DNA from: Perca fluviatilis
Lineage: Eukaryota; Chordata; Actinopteri; Perciformes; Percidae
Assembly: GCF_010015445.1 (NCBI RefSeq)
Contig: NC_053127.1
Location: 25,088,745-25,152,744 of the forward strand
DNA length: 64,000 nucleotides
Reading direction: 5' to 3'
Below, piece by piece: positions 26,561-39,609 of the stretch. Each line of letters begins with the position of its first letter. Within the stretch, counting starts at the first letter, position 1. The notes beneath the pieces were generated by a model that saw only the letters and a list, made by a program, of their open reading frames with translations, did no database searches and was not told the DNA's origin. The position numbers were made by a program, and so were the translations under genes.

Positions 26561-26707
26561 TCATTTACAATCCCGTAATTGTCTCCATCTGATGAAAGTC
26601 TGACCGAAGTTGACTCGCCCATCGTCTGTACTTTCCTTTTTAGCTTTTAGTTGTTCTTCGTTTAATGTCCTTCTTTTCTGTGATGGCCCTGCCCCAGTAT
26701 CAGCCAT
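26561..26707 (-). pseudogene. short transposon-protein-like N-terminal frame inside R2 copy A
   Basis: A 48-codon frame starts at the ATG at 26707 on the minus strand. It begins MADTGAGPSQKRR, then has a charged LNEEQLKAKKE stretch and RVNFG-TF-RWRQLRD. That pattern (charged helix, then R-V-N-x-G...F-RWR-LR) resembles the N-terminus of transposon-derived predicted proteins common in fish genomes. The frame is closed by TGA at 26561-26563. A CAG|GTATGT donor-like site follows 25-30 bases downstream, so the stop may be a mutation in a former exon. No catalytic domain is visible. The family resemblance is from memory. Confidence 0.45.
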
Positions 26708-27103
26708 AACTACAACAACAGATAACTTCTAAAATACAATTAGAAAATAATTAGGCCTAGCCTATATAAAGAAATCTCCTTTTACCCTTTACCTGCCTGG
26801 ATATGCTAACACAGGCTTTTCCGGTGTTACAAAGAACATATAATATATATTTTGTTTCCCATGAGCCTTTGCACCGCTTCAGCGCAGAACAGTTCAAAAT
26901 GACCCCGCCCCTCCCCTACAGAAACTTAACCTCTGTAGTTATTTCTGCTTAATATGATCTGTGCACTGCATACTTGAGCTGATCACAAACTGTGATATAG
27001 TAATGAATATGTTTTTAACAAAAACATGTTAAGTACATATAATACAATATAACAATAAGTAGTGACCACTAAAAAGTTTAATTACAATTAAATCTGGGTT
27101 TAC

Positions 27104-29309
27104 GTAGCGTTCTTTCGAATCAGATGGCATCTGATCTACAATGGTCGCTCAAATGGAAATAAGAGTAGATTTACGTCAAAAGATATAATTTACAGTACCT
27201 GTTTTGTAACAAGGTGGGCATAGCACTGAGACTGAGATACTTGCACATTCTGCATTACTCTATATGACCCGTTTGGGACCCGCAGGCAGTCCTGTAGACT
27301 GCATGAGGAATTTAGACAGATCGCTAAAGATGATATAACCTAATATATAGTCCTACAGGGCTGCTGTTTTAAGCTTCAGTTAGAAAAACTCAGGAGATAG
27401 CAGTGTGACAAATATAATAAAGTGAAAAATATGAAAAGAATGCTTTATTTGGTTTGGATAGCACTTATTTTCTGTGGATCTTGCTGAAGTGAAGATAATG
27501 TCAGTGATTTATGCTGCCCATGACTCACAGGTACTTTTCAGTAATAGCCATTCAATGTAAGTTATGTAACTGATTTCTGTATAGTAGTTTTCACTGTTTC
27601 TGATGAAATCCATCTTTTCACGATTCATGCATGTACTGGACATTATGCAGACCACAAATGCTGCTTCTTTAGTGTTCTTCTTTTAAACAATGTTATGCAA
27701 CATAGGCCTAAAATTTGTTTGTGTTGTAAATGGATACACAAGTCGCTCTTCTGACATTTCTGACAAAGTAGCACCACTAAATCTGATTGCTGCCCCCAGT
27801 GGTCAATTCAGGTTTTTTCAAACGGAACTAAAACACACCTGCCATTGCCACCAGTAACCACAGGTATCTCTAAGTAGACCAGGGCTGAAATCGTAAAGGC
27901 CCTGAAAACATATTTTCTCAATTTGCTTCTTTGAGCGATGTGTTCTTATATAAACACACTTGTTTTCTGCAAAAGTTAAAAAAGTTTGGGTGATTTCACA
28001 TGAAATTTGATTTCACACATACATTTTTGTATTTCTTTTTTTTTTTTTGACCCAGTGCGCTTCTCACTGGTTTAAAGTGGGCAGGGCTCATTTGCAAAAA
28101 AGGTGATGCCATGTACCTCTCTGCACCCATCAGGATTTAACAATAATCAAACTCAGTTGTTGCTTATTTATGTCATCAATGTAATATATTAATAAGTTCA
28201 AAAAAGTATTTGCAATAATGACCCTCTCACTCTACATTATCCCTTACATATTATCCCTTGCAGCGATCTATAATTAATAGATCTGGATGAATGATGCAAC
28301 AATTGAATACCACCCACACAACAATTTAGCTGCAAGGAACAGGCGGAGAGTGAAACACCTACCGATGAATGCCTCAAGATTTCTGCTGAGCTGGAACAGA
28401 CAAACCATTACAAATGTTTATTAACAGTGATGTTAGAAGGATGAATGACTGGGCACTAAAATTTCCTTTCCAGCTCCTTAAATCCATTCAGGCTAAACCA
28501 CTTTAATTTTCACCCTTTTATTTGTTCACTCGGTGCTCTTCCACACAGATTTGCTCTTGCGCCACATGTGTTTGTAGATCCTCTTAGGGTAGCCAGGCTT
28601 GAAATCCAATTTTGGTGAAGCTATAAAACGCAGAAATAAAGAAATAAAATGAAAAAGTTTATAACCTGTAATGATTCTTTTCATTACACAGGAACCAATG
28701 AAAAATCAACTTTGCAACTTTAGTGCAAAGATATGTTTTGGGATTTTTCACATGGACTCAGCAGTGTAAAATGTCTTTCCAAAGAATAACAGCTGCTTAC
28801 CAAGAGACTTGTTCATCATCTGGGTTTTGTTTTTACCATCTGCCAGTGCTTTGACTTTATTGGTTCTACTGATGTTCTCCAATTACCTGGTATGGTAATT
28901 CACAGCACCTCATAATAACCTGCTCCTGCACTATGAGGAAGGGCCCTCCTTTTCTCTGAGAAGTTTAAATAAGATCAGAGCAGAATATTTGCAGTCTCTC
29001 AATCATGCTTGAGTACATTGCTCTCCGTCACAGTTTATTAAAGCAATAAGCTACAAGAGGCTATGATTTGCAGTTATGTAAAGAAACTATTGGAAGAACT
29101 ATTCTGAGATAAAAAAAAACTCCTACTGTAAAGCGGATGATTGCTTTAATAAAATAGAAATAACCAATTTAATAAGTAGTCAATATGACCGCATATGATA
29201 CAAAATGACTAAGCTACAGTATACAGTGAAAGTAGACTCCATTGAGTGATCTTGCAACCCTGTCTCCACCAAAATTAAACTGCATTCTCAAGTACATTTT
29301 GAGGGAAAA
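27104..29309. other. non-coding DNA, nothing firm recognised
   Basis: No exon or RNA gene is recognised. The 27770-28140 part (GCCCCCAGTGGTCAATTCAG and following) has the flavour of a dispersed fish repeat, but I could not find a second copy in the window. Confidence 0.4.
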
Positions 29310-29660
29310 TGAGTTAAAATTAGTAAGTTTGTAACTTACAGTGCGCTACGTAAGTTAAGTACGTTATGATCATTAACTTACGATGTAAGTTAAAATAAGT
29401 CAAAATTGACTTTTGGTTTCACATGGGACACAAACAGGGGTCTCCTGGGTGAAAGTCTCATGTTTTTTTTAGCAATCCATCCACCCAACCTCCTCTTCCC
29501 TACGCAGACTTTGTTTAGAAACGTATTTGTGATACGTAAAAAAAAAAAGTAATGCGGGAGAAAATAGGTTTCCTTCGAAACATAGGAAAATGCAGTTTAG
29601 TTGTATGGGAACATAATTTTTAGGAGATGGGGCAGCAGCTTAGCATGGGAATATGGCCTT
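29310..29660. repeat. possible dispersed repeat
   Basis: The 'GACTTTTGGTTTCACATGGG' block followed by 'GGGTCTCCTGGGTGAAAGTC' and, further on, 'AACATAATTTTTAGGAGA' are familiar from teleost dispersed repeats. A small inverted pair lies at 29350-29383 (CGTAAGTTAA / TTAACTTACG). The edges and class are uncertain. Confidence 0.45.
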
Positions 29661-32600
29661 AAAAACTTACAAGTAATGTAAAGAATACTACAATTACTTC
29701 AGAAATGTGTATAAAACTACATAATCCATTCAGCAACAAAGACATGACAAAAATTCCAAAGTTAAAATGTAAAAGTATTACAGTACGACCTCTGTTTCTG
29801 TGTCTTTTTTTAATCTGCATCACAGCTTAGCAGAGTCATCATATCTGTTCTTATTATCAACATGTGTCATTTTATCCTCCAAGGCCTTATCTCCCTTTAA
29901 CATTTTCCCAGGCTGTAAACACACAGTTAAGCTGTTTGTTGGGAAAATATGAAGGCAATCGCTCTAAAACTAAAATGCGGCTGGCTGATATGTTGAATAG
30001 AACTGTTGTGTTGAAGAGCAACATCAATTTGAGCTCCAGAGTGTAGCAACTGAAGACTATACTGTATAATTTATTGTTTTTAGAGTAGAGGGCTGTTGAT
30101 CTGCCAGTAAAATATTGTTTGAACACAAAATACTCGATGTCACCTCACTGATATCCAAAAACCATAATACTAGTGATTAACATTCAGACGCACGTATAAA
30201 CACCCCATGACAAATCATCAACGTGCCATTTGATACTGTAAACATTTGGTAAATTTGGGAACAAAACTATGGTACCATTCACAATATGTTTTCTGGCTGT
30301 AAGTAAAGTATCGCTTTTTCTAGCAAAATAGATTATAAATCATATGCTGTATATATAACAATTTTAGCTGAAATTTGTTATTTTGACTACGGGTTCCACT
30401 GATATAACAAAACAAATGATATGTTTGCTGTTTCAAGCTATTAGTTTTAATTGAAATTGAATCATCAGGAGGAGGTAGAGGTGTGGGAAATCAACAGCTA
30501 ATATATACCAGATGTGCAAGCTGATTGCTTATTAGCAATCTAGCAGTTTAGCAAATTAAACAGTGGTGCTTCATACCTCTAAGATTGGACATCAACAAAC
30601 ACAACTGCTCAGAGGGAATGCAGGTGGTGCTGTGCAGAATGAACATGTTTTCAGGTATATGTAACATTTACTTCAACAGTCTAAATAAACTATATTAGTC
30701 AAATATAGATGAAAAAGGCCCATCTATCTTCATGCAAATTGGTATTGTTCAATTTTCCCTTACAAATGCAGGTTTTACCTGTGTGTGTGTGAAACACACA
30801 TGGAATGCACCTTTTAGTAGAACATGGTGCTTTTTCAGCTGTATCTATCAGACCTCTACAAGAAGCAGCATCATCCATCACTGTCAGTGTTAATATTGTT
30901 TCCCCTCACCTCCCAATAGGCAGCTTGTGTTTTGGTTTACAGCATTTATGTTTTCAGACTTGTGTACTCACAGACCCTCACCTGGCTTTGCTCTCTGGCA
31001 TCCCCCTGCCAAAACGCATACAACTAATTCCAACATTACATGCAGCCAGCATATTAAAATTCCTCTGCTCGAAGACATCTCTCTCTCCACTTCTCGCTAA
31101 CTCTCGTCAGTCCCTCCAGGATTTAGCTTATTATTGTTTGTGTTTTATATTTGGTTCAAGATTGCTTTGAAAAATGTCTTTGTGAAATTGTTGATTTGAT
31201 GCAGTTAGAAGATGACAAGATTTGATTACATTTTCAAATGCTTGAAATGGTTTTTCATTGTTAAAAAAAGGACTGACGAGTGCAATACTACCACAACTAA
31301 TACAATACCACTGTGTGAATAAAATACATTGGTTAGTAGAGAAATGGAAAAAGTTCATGACAGCTGCTGCACTGTTCTCTTTTAACACTGCATGATACTC
31401 TGTATGAATCAGATGCCAATAACTTAACTGTTAATGGAACAATATAGAATAGAAAGCTCTATTGTAAGAAATAAGCCAGTGGTTCTGATCAAAGCAAGAA
31501 CAATAGACTCTAGCCTCTTTTCTTTGCTTAGGTGAATGTCGTCACTCCACTTACAGTAGATGCAATTTTACAGCTCCAGCTGCTGTTCCAGCAGATGTAT
31601 CTGTCATGTTTAGAGGGAAGAAAATGACATCTCCCTCGAAGAATGATAACCTAATGGTTGGTCTTTCTATCTCTCTGTGTCTTTCCTTTCAAGAGATTCA
31701 ACTATCATGTGTAATAAACCTACAACTATTTCAAACCAACATTTCGGAAGCTGGATTGCTTTGTTGTTTATTGATATTTTGAAAACTATAACACTACATC
31801 TATCAACATTTATTTAGATGTTACATGGTATGCATTTCGGTTTTATTACCGGTGAAATATTACAGTAAATAAGACAGAACAGTAGGCTACGATATAAGCC
31901 GAGCTGGGTGCATTCAAAGCCGATATCCCACAGTGCAATGTGGGCATTCATATCAGAGAATCGGACAGTGATCAGCGGGTTTTTAACGCCAGTATCGCTT
32001 CAATGTACATATTTAATCAGGGGTTTTGTCACCAGCAACAACACGTTATTCAGTTTTGTTCCAGTAAGTTATGCAACGTAATAACATTTAAAAAAAATCA
32101 GCTGAAGACTCCGGAAGTGACGTAGTAATTACCGCTCAGCGTTTGTGAAAGATTGCTGAACGTTGTACGTGAGAATTTATAAAAATACCAATAATGAAAA
32201 ATAATGTTTTATGCTATGCACTTTGATTTGCCTTGTTGCAGAAAAATACTAGGCCTATATAAAAACCCTACAGTTCAGTCTTTAGAAATACAGCCTAATG
32301 GCTTGTTTGACTGTGCATTTGTTTTGACTTGTAGGCCTGCTGTTGTGAAAAAAGTAACCCCATCACGAAAATCTTCAAAATATCGTGATGGTATCACTAT
32401 CTAATAGATTTCTTTTCGAAGTGCCGTGAGACTGGGTTGTTCAAACACAGTGCATCTCTGCTCCTCCTGACGTTTCTCTTCCTTTCTAGTCGCTTTGACC
32501 ACTTTATTATGCTTGCATTCTCGAACAGAAAGCACAGAAAATACTTGTGGACAGATTCTAGGAGATGTAAGCACCAAAGTGTCTGCTCGTCCACCTCCTT

Positions 32601-33560
32601 CGAACCAATCCTGTAAATTCATAAAGGTCAAGGCTCACACTACGAATACGATCGCTTCTGCTCTGCTTTCCAGATGTATTACAGTAATCACCCTTTCCCT
32701 TCCATCCATGGACAGTCACATCAACGCTTTAAAACATGAACTAGTGAAGGGAGGGAAACTGTTTGCAGATGAAATTCATAGACAATTCCCTAAGAACCAT
32801 AGATTTCCCCTGTGTTATTAGCCATATCAGAAATCGTTGATGAAATACAAGCTCTTCATGGCAGCATGTGGAAATCATCAGCACTGGCCCGAAGCAAGAG
32901 ATCAGGAAACTAAAACCACAATTTGAGATATCACAGCGCAAATGTTCAGCCTGATTTTTTGAAAAAAATAGCATTAATCATCGCCTCTAATATCATCCTG
33001 AAAAATGACACAGCATAACCATTTTAATGGCCTTTGTCCACTTTTGGGTTGTCACTGACAAAAGAATAACGTGAGTGTGACAGTGGGTTTGAAGGGAACT
33101 ACAGAGTTGTGTTGAAACAGGGTTACCCAGAAGTTTGTGTACTGTATGCGAGTGAGTGCACCAGGCACCACAAATCACAGAAGTGGTAGTGTACTGTATG
33201 TCACACCATGAAAGGGGGGAGACAAATTGAACAGCTGGTCAGGTGAGAAATAAGGCACAAGGTAAACTCTACTGAATCTTAAGTATGTACTTAAATAGAC
33301 ACAGAGACTGTTTCACTGCGAATGCCAGGAGGCCTGTTTCAAAGGAAGGTGAGTCTGCAGGAGAAGACTCCCACAGAGTGTAAGACTGAGGCAACAGATT
33401 TCTTATTTGCATGAGTGTTCGGATGAGGGAAACTGTTTGGATAATTGTGCCAGAGTGAAGTGAGCTGCAGGCCTGATGCTGGATTCATTTTACCAAAAAA
33501 TATTATGGATACTTACCTTGAAGTATTTCTTTTAAAACTATTAAAAAAAGAATGGTCCCT
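29661..33560. other. non-coding DNA
   Basis: Several chance frames of 60-121 codons occur (the longest at 30805-31170 +), none with domain similarity. The 31760-32700 part has compositional changes suggesting old mobile DNA, but I found no ends or second copy. Confidence 0.45.
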
Positions 33561-34389
33561 GTTATCCCGAATAAGTTGACTTTAAATTTGGAATGTGGAA
33601 CCAGTCTATGGTTTTTTACACAAGGGGAAACTTAATAAGTGAAGTTGTATTAACACAGAGCGTTAAGTTGGTGCAGTAGACAAAGCAAGTCTACATTAGT
33701 AGTCAGTACTAAAAATCGTTAGCAGACATAAATGATTTTTTCTGGAGTCACGTTGTCTGAAATAAGCATATTAAGTAAACACATTAGGCTACTTCTCACT
33801 ACTAAGTAAGTAATTTGCTAACATAAATGTGTTTTTCTTTATGACAATCTAATTTCAAGAACAAGGTATTGAACACATTTGTTCTGAGATAATTAGTTGG
33901 GAAAACAAGCAACTTCTAACACAGGCATTCACCAATATGGGGTGCTGCAAAGAGTGTTTCCCTCAGAAGACAGAGTTACTGATTTCCACTCTGTGTATTA
34001 TGCTTCCTCACTGCCCAGAAGCCATCAGTCCCCACCCGGGTCTCGGTCATGGCGCAACAATAAATGCAGAAGAAAATAAATGCGCACCCAACATTAACAA
34101 AACAATAATAAAACACACTTTAACTAGGACAGAAACCGTTCAGAACATATATTTTGTTTCCCATGAGCCTTTGCATCACAGAACAGTTCAAATGACCCCG
34201 CCCCTCCCATACAGAAACTTAACATCCTTAGTTATCCCTGCTTACAGTAATATGATCTGTGCACTGCATACTTAAGCTGATTATTACAAACAACTACTGT
34301 GATTTAGTAATGAATATGGTTTTTAACAAAAAATTTAACAATAAGTAGTGACCACTACAAAATGTAATTACAACTAAATCTGGGTTTAC
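33561..34389 (+). mobile_element. interspersed repeat family R2, copy B
   Basis: This is the second copy of the element at 25757-27103, in the same orientation and 7.8 kb away. The outer 230 bp on the left and 250 bp on the right align well. The middle (about 33790-34135) differs from copy A, so the two either come from different internal-deletion subfamilies or received different insertions. No intact protein is encoded. Confidence 0.7.
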
Positions 34390-34539
34390 TCCTTTTCTTC
34401 CTTTCTGTTGCAATAAAAGCTGACTAAAACAGCAGTGAACATAGCAGGGTGCCAAGTAAGCTCAGCTAACTTACTTTTTACCTCTATGGTACCTTTATGT
34501 CTCTATGGCCAAATACTGCCATGCTTGCACAGACCATTG

Positions 34540-34765
34540 ACAGTTACTCAGTTTAGTTCAGTTTATTTTTATATAAAAAATAAAAACCAATACAACCAGA
34601 AGCAGCAATTTGCAGGTTCAAACCCTTTTTTCGGCTTCTTAAAGCCCTTTCACTTGTTACAGGTACCTTTCAATCAGATTCATTCACTTGATATCAACTT
34701 GCAGGTCCTGGGGTTGAACCGCCAACCTTCTGAGTGTCAGGCAAATACTCTACCACCTGATATTG
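34540..34765 (-). mobile_element. tRNA-like SINE fragment
   Basis: On the minus strand a tRNA-like promoter is visible: an A-box-like TGGTAGAGTAT (34745-34755) and a B-box GGTTCAACCCC (34710-34720), spaced as in a tRNA-derived SINE, with a tRNA-like D arm around them. The acceptor and anticodon stems do not close properly, so it is not a working tRNA gene. The downstream body ends in an AT-rich tail near 34555-34590 (minus orientation). The SINE family was not identified. Confidence 0.6.
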
Positions 34766-37700
34766 GAGGCTTGGGAATCAGTCCAGTTGCCAAAATTCAA
34801 AGCAGCAAGCAGAGTTGAGCGGGTTTGTAGCTTCACAAAGCTGAGCAAAACCACTTCAGATGGTTTAATGCTTTATTGAAAAAGTGGTGAAACCAACCAC
34901 ACACACCTTAACGAAACGGTACATAGACCAATTTACTGCTAAGCCTGACCCTTGGCGTAATTCTTTAAATGATGGCGGCCATGTTTGTTCACCAATCTTG
35001 CTCATTTATTTATTGTTGATAGGATCAAAATTTAGAAAGTTCTATTCATTTGACGTTTTTCACATTATGCAGATTAGCCAAAAATTCCATCATTGCGGAC
35101 GTCTATGGTCCAAGAGGCTTTTTTGTACAGTACATTGAGTAATAATAAAATAATACTAAACCCCTTTGGGGTTGATGGGAGTTTTTTGGAGCTGGAGATT
35201 GTTTTGAAGAGGGATGAATGGGAGATGGGTGACATCAATTGAGCAGCTTTTACATTCACCACTAATGTCTGTGTTGTGAGGAGGAGAGCCAGATGTACAA
35301 CCTGCACCCTCAGAGAATAATCCATTACTGTACTTATGTGTACATTGCATATTGTGTCCTCTAAATATTGGTGTTATATAATTTCAATGTCAAAGTATTC
35401 ACCTGGGATCTAATAATACTAAGTAGGGAGCCAAGTTGTAGTTATACAATGCATCTTCTGTTAATCCAGAACTTTCTCTCATTACACTGAAGGAATCCAC
35501 TACATATTTGAAAGTTGTATGTCTTCTTTCACACACAGCTCTATTCTTAATTGACACCACCATGGAGTAAATGAGGAGAAAATGAAAAGATAAATTACTC
35601 TAATGGGAGGAAATGAAGTGTGAAAAGAGATATTCTTCCCAGTTTTTTTCTAGGATGCAGTACATTGGTAAATTGAAACACAACAAGGATCCAGCTTCTA
35701 TATAAGAAAGATTCTGCCATGATTACAGAAAATTATGTGATTTTAATACCAGGCATTTGTACAAGACATGCACTCATTCATTCCTTAGTTGGTAGAAACA
35801 ACGTAAAAAACGTGAACAGCAAAGAATGCACACATGAAGACAAAATGGGGAGAACTGTGGCATGAGAAATGAAAATTGATTTAGCTAGCAAAATTATAGA
35901 TTATAAAATAAATAATTGCCAATTACACCACATTCAACCCTTAATCATAGAGTTCAGATTTGTTTAAGGTTGGCCCATTTAGCCCCTGCAGCTTTAGTCC
36001 TTTACAGTAGATTTCATGCAAATAGCGGGGCTGGGTAGCTTTGTTTTTGTTCTGCTCCAGCTTAAAGGTCAGGTCTTACGAGCTTCCTAGCACCATTAAG
36101 ACACAGTTTGTTTAAAGCCTGTCTGAAGGACAATGCTCAATGAACCGGAACACAGACAGGCTGTGATAAATGAAAGGGAAAAGTTATGGTTCCGCTCAAT
36201 GAAGTCAAAGGGCAGATGGAGGATAAGAGTGTGTCTCATTTCAATATGCTGTTATCGTCACGACTCAAAAATCAGACAGTAAAAGAAATATGTGAGGCTC
36301 AGAAATTGGAATCTCTGCACAGTCATGGATGCACTATTCTGATTTTAGACTGGAAATCACCGTCGGATTTGTGACCTTTTTTTTTTAAAGGCTTATTCTT
36401 TCAGCCAGAGCTCACTTAATTTCATTTTCTTCCTGCTACATTTTTTTTTTTTTATGATGTATTTCCAGCCCCATGCACTTGTCACACCCACAAACCAAAT
36501 AAAATTATCATTTCCTAAACTTAACTAATGGAATCATTCATCAGTTTCACCCCATTATTTCCTATAGTCTTTCCTTATGGCTGCATGCAAACAAGTATAG
36601 AATCTGCACATGCTGCAACCAAATGCCACTACGAGGAAATGTTCACCTTATGTTAGAATAAATTCATGAGCTCTAAGCTCCACTGAGGACCCTAAAAGGA
36701 GTCATGTAGAGTAATATGAAGGCCTCGTATCTGAGCCCAGCGGAAGCTGCTTATTGATTTGCTTGTCTAGTGGCTCTCTGTAATAATAAGGAAATAAAGC
36801 CCCTGGATATAAGAAGATTGATGTTGATCAGCAGCCTGTCTCAAGTGTGGCTTGTCCCATCTTATTAGTGCTCTCTCCATGCACTGGAGTGTTCACTGAT
36901 GACTCCATTGATATGCAACTGAAGAGAGGAGGCTATGTGTTGCCATCTTGAGGAGGATTACCATATGATTGCTCACTCTGTCATCTAAGTCAGTGTCGAC
37001 GGAGAGGTTGCCATGGATCCATGGGATATCAGGGCAAAGCATGAGCTTGTATCTCCACTCACACATAATCAGGATGGCCCGGACACTCTTTATTATAATC
37101 TAGTTAGTAGAGATGAGACAAAGAACTGCAAACCTGCTTTATCATTGTATAAATCTTCTGCAAACCACATTTGCCTTCTAAACAAATGAACAGCCACGTT
37201 CAGTTAAGTCCAGATAATGTCCCACGAAGGACATTCTTTTTGCTGCAAGACAGCATGAAAACACAAGAACTTGACAAGATATTAAAAGCAAGAAAAGGTT
37301 TGAAAAACAAAATGGTAAACTGTGTGGGCAATGTATTAGTGACATAACATCCTCTTCATTTTCATACTTTATCCAGCAAGACAACCTTTAAAGATTTAGA
37401 GTAGGACTTCACACACACACACACACTCACACACACACACATATAAAACATTAATTTAACCCAGCAAAGGATTAGAATATGCCAAACAAAGTAAGAACTG
37501 TGTATTCATTTACACAACAACTCAATTCACTTGACCTCAGGAAGTTTCCCACACTCTTAGGACCCCCAGCTTCCTCTGAGACCCTCACATGTCCTACATG
37601 GGCTTTACTAAATATGCATACAGAGAAACATTTCACTAAGTAAATTTCCCCAAAGACAATAAATGGTATTTTAATGTATTTGTGACACTGCTCTGAATAA

Positions 37701-38952
37701 AATAACTAATCTCATTCTGTCACGGTAATTACCACCTTTAATTTATGAATTAGCTCAACAGTAATTAACCAGCTTCAGTGTGGTGTGGTGTGGTGTGGTG
37801 TAATGCAGTTACACGCATAACCTCTCAAGTGTGCAGCATGGCATCTACTTTTAGCTGTTGGATCTACTGCAGTAAATCAAGTTTAACTGAGATATATTAA
37901 ATTTCACATCAGCACCTACGTATGGCTGCTGCTGCGGCTGCTGTCACTTGCACACTATACCCTATAGCAAAACATTTTGACAACTTGTGGTACTGTACAA
38001 TACACAACACAACTGTCACACATGTTAGCATCTATCATCTCTTTGTGATTGTATTCAGTGCCTGTGACGATGCAACTTGCTGCTGTTTGAATGGTTAAAT
38101 ATGATAGCATGACACACATTCTTTGGACCTGACAGTGCACATCAAGATCACTTTGTTCTGACAGTAGCCTGGTTATGCCAGCATATTACATCTATATCTG
38201 ATTGGAGTCCTTCAAGCACAATAAATTGTCTGGCAGGAGGGTGTGATTTCTAACTGTGGATGGAATCACATGAGAACAGGAACTGCCCAGGTTTCTATAG
38301 AAAGAAACAGGGTCTGGCAAAGGTTGTAATTTTATTACATGTCAAATGAACATAATTTGTTTAGCTTGTTAAACAAAATGTTTGTTGACGACATGAAAAT
38401 AGCTGTTCTACAAAAGCCTATTTTCTCTTGCTACTGTATGTAGGCTTGTGGTCTTAATTGTTACGATGTCATTGTACTTATGTTTGTGTAAATATTAAAT
38501 TTCACAATATAGTCTTCATTTCATCTTTCATCTGTCTGGATTTTCAGCAGCTCAGATGTAAGGTATGTCACATAATTTACAGAAAAGATTAGCAATCACT
38601 GACTGCCATACATGTGTAAATAAAACTAGTTTCCTATTTGGCATTTATTGATTTACATTACATTAATACTCAGAAATTTGCATTTAAAATTCAGTTTTTA
38701 AGCTCTCTTCGGTGAAACCTCAACTGTAAACATCCAATTAAGGTTGAGAAATTAGACAAGTTTGGTAGCAGTACGCACTCCTCTAATCACCAGGGTGAGG
38801 TCTCCAACCTGTACACATTGATCCTGTATTGATCTGTGTATGAGAAACTCTGGTTAAATCCAGTTCTTCATTCTCACTCTCCACTTTCACTCGATATTCT
38901 GACTGAAGGGCAGCAACTCGTTGGTCAATAGCTGACCAACATAGATAGAGAC

Positions 38953-38954
<2 letters not shown>
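34766..38954. other. non-coding DNA with two short simple repeats
   Basis: No gene is recognised. There is an interrupted (AC)n at 37410-37441 and four to five copies of GTGTG at about 37779-37801. The 36720-37090 stretch is GC-balanced and free of recognised repeats, so it is a candidate for cross-species conservation testing. Confidence 0.45.
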
Positions 38955-39007
<53 letters not shown>

Positions 39008-39087
39008 AAAAAAAAAGAAGAAGAGAGAGAGAGAGAGAACAGAGAGAGAGAAAAAAAAAAAAAAAAAAAAAAAAAGAGAGAGAGAGA
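38955..39087. repeat. 133-bp purine tract ((AG)n / poly-A)
   Basis: (AG)n, A-runs, AAG units and again (AG)n form a strand with only one pyrimidine (C at 39040) in 133 bases. The open frames on the opposite strand (Ser/Leu/Phe runs) are low-complexity artefacts. Confidence 0.95.
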
Positions 39088-39609
39088 CAAATATAAGAAA
39101 TAAAAAGGCATGCCTCAGTTGCAGTTCGGTGCAGCAATAACAATAATGTCAAAAGCATTATTCCCCAGCTTTACAATAAACTATGTTAGAGATTCCTCTA
39201 CACTTTGCAATTATGAGGAGGAGGGGGGACAGCCTTATAAACTTCAATCATTCATGAAGACCTCCCCTTACACTCTTTATTCTCGCTGGTTGTGAGACAT
39301 GTCAAATATGCTTAGTTTGTCTTTATAGTGCAGCTTTCGCTGCTCTTGTTGTGACAGAATAAGGCTACAAGGAAATGTTTTTCCTCCATCTTAGAACATC
39401 AAAAGATCTTTGAATTGCTTCTGTACCCAAGAAAGATAATGTGGTGTTGTCGCATCTGCCAGTATAATGTAAAACCATGTGTCAATTTTGTCAGCCTAGG
39501 AGAGGCTTTGTAACAAAATTGTTTACTCTTCCTTTTAATAGCCCGATCAAACTTTTATTAGCGTGCTAGATGGTGGTAAAACAACTCTGCATCAGCAAAA
39601 TGTTACAGT

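Larger units (their letters stand above)
25757..27103 (+). mobile_element. interspersed repeat family R2, copy A (longer, with nested insertion)
   Basis: Start, several internal blocks and end match 33561-34389 in the same orientation. Shared blocks are the TATCCCGAAT(T/A)AGTTGAC start, 'AACACAGAG(T/C)G', 'TTTTTTCTGGAGTCA', 'TTGTTTCCCATGAGCCTTTG', 'ATGATCTGTGCACTGCATAC', and the final 'AAATCTGGGTTTAC'. The start and the reverse complement of the end share a faint TCCCGAATTAGTTG / CCCAGATTTAATTG likeness that could be degenerate inverted termini. A different fish repeat is nested at about 25840-26112. The minus strand carries a short transposon-like frame at 26561-26707. I infer an old DNA transposon; its superfamily is unassigned. 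Confidence 0.75.

Noticed and set aside
30805..31170. 121-codon frame
   Set aside because: Leu/Ser-rich composition without any motif; within the chance range for 64 kb.
34695..34765. A functional tRNA gene on the minus strand
   Set aside because: The A and B boxes are good but the acceptor and anticodon stems do not pair properly, and the sequence continues into a SINE-like body.
38887..39158. Ser/Leu/Phe-rich frames resembling membrane segments
   Set aside because: They are a purine tract read on the complementary strand.
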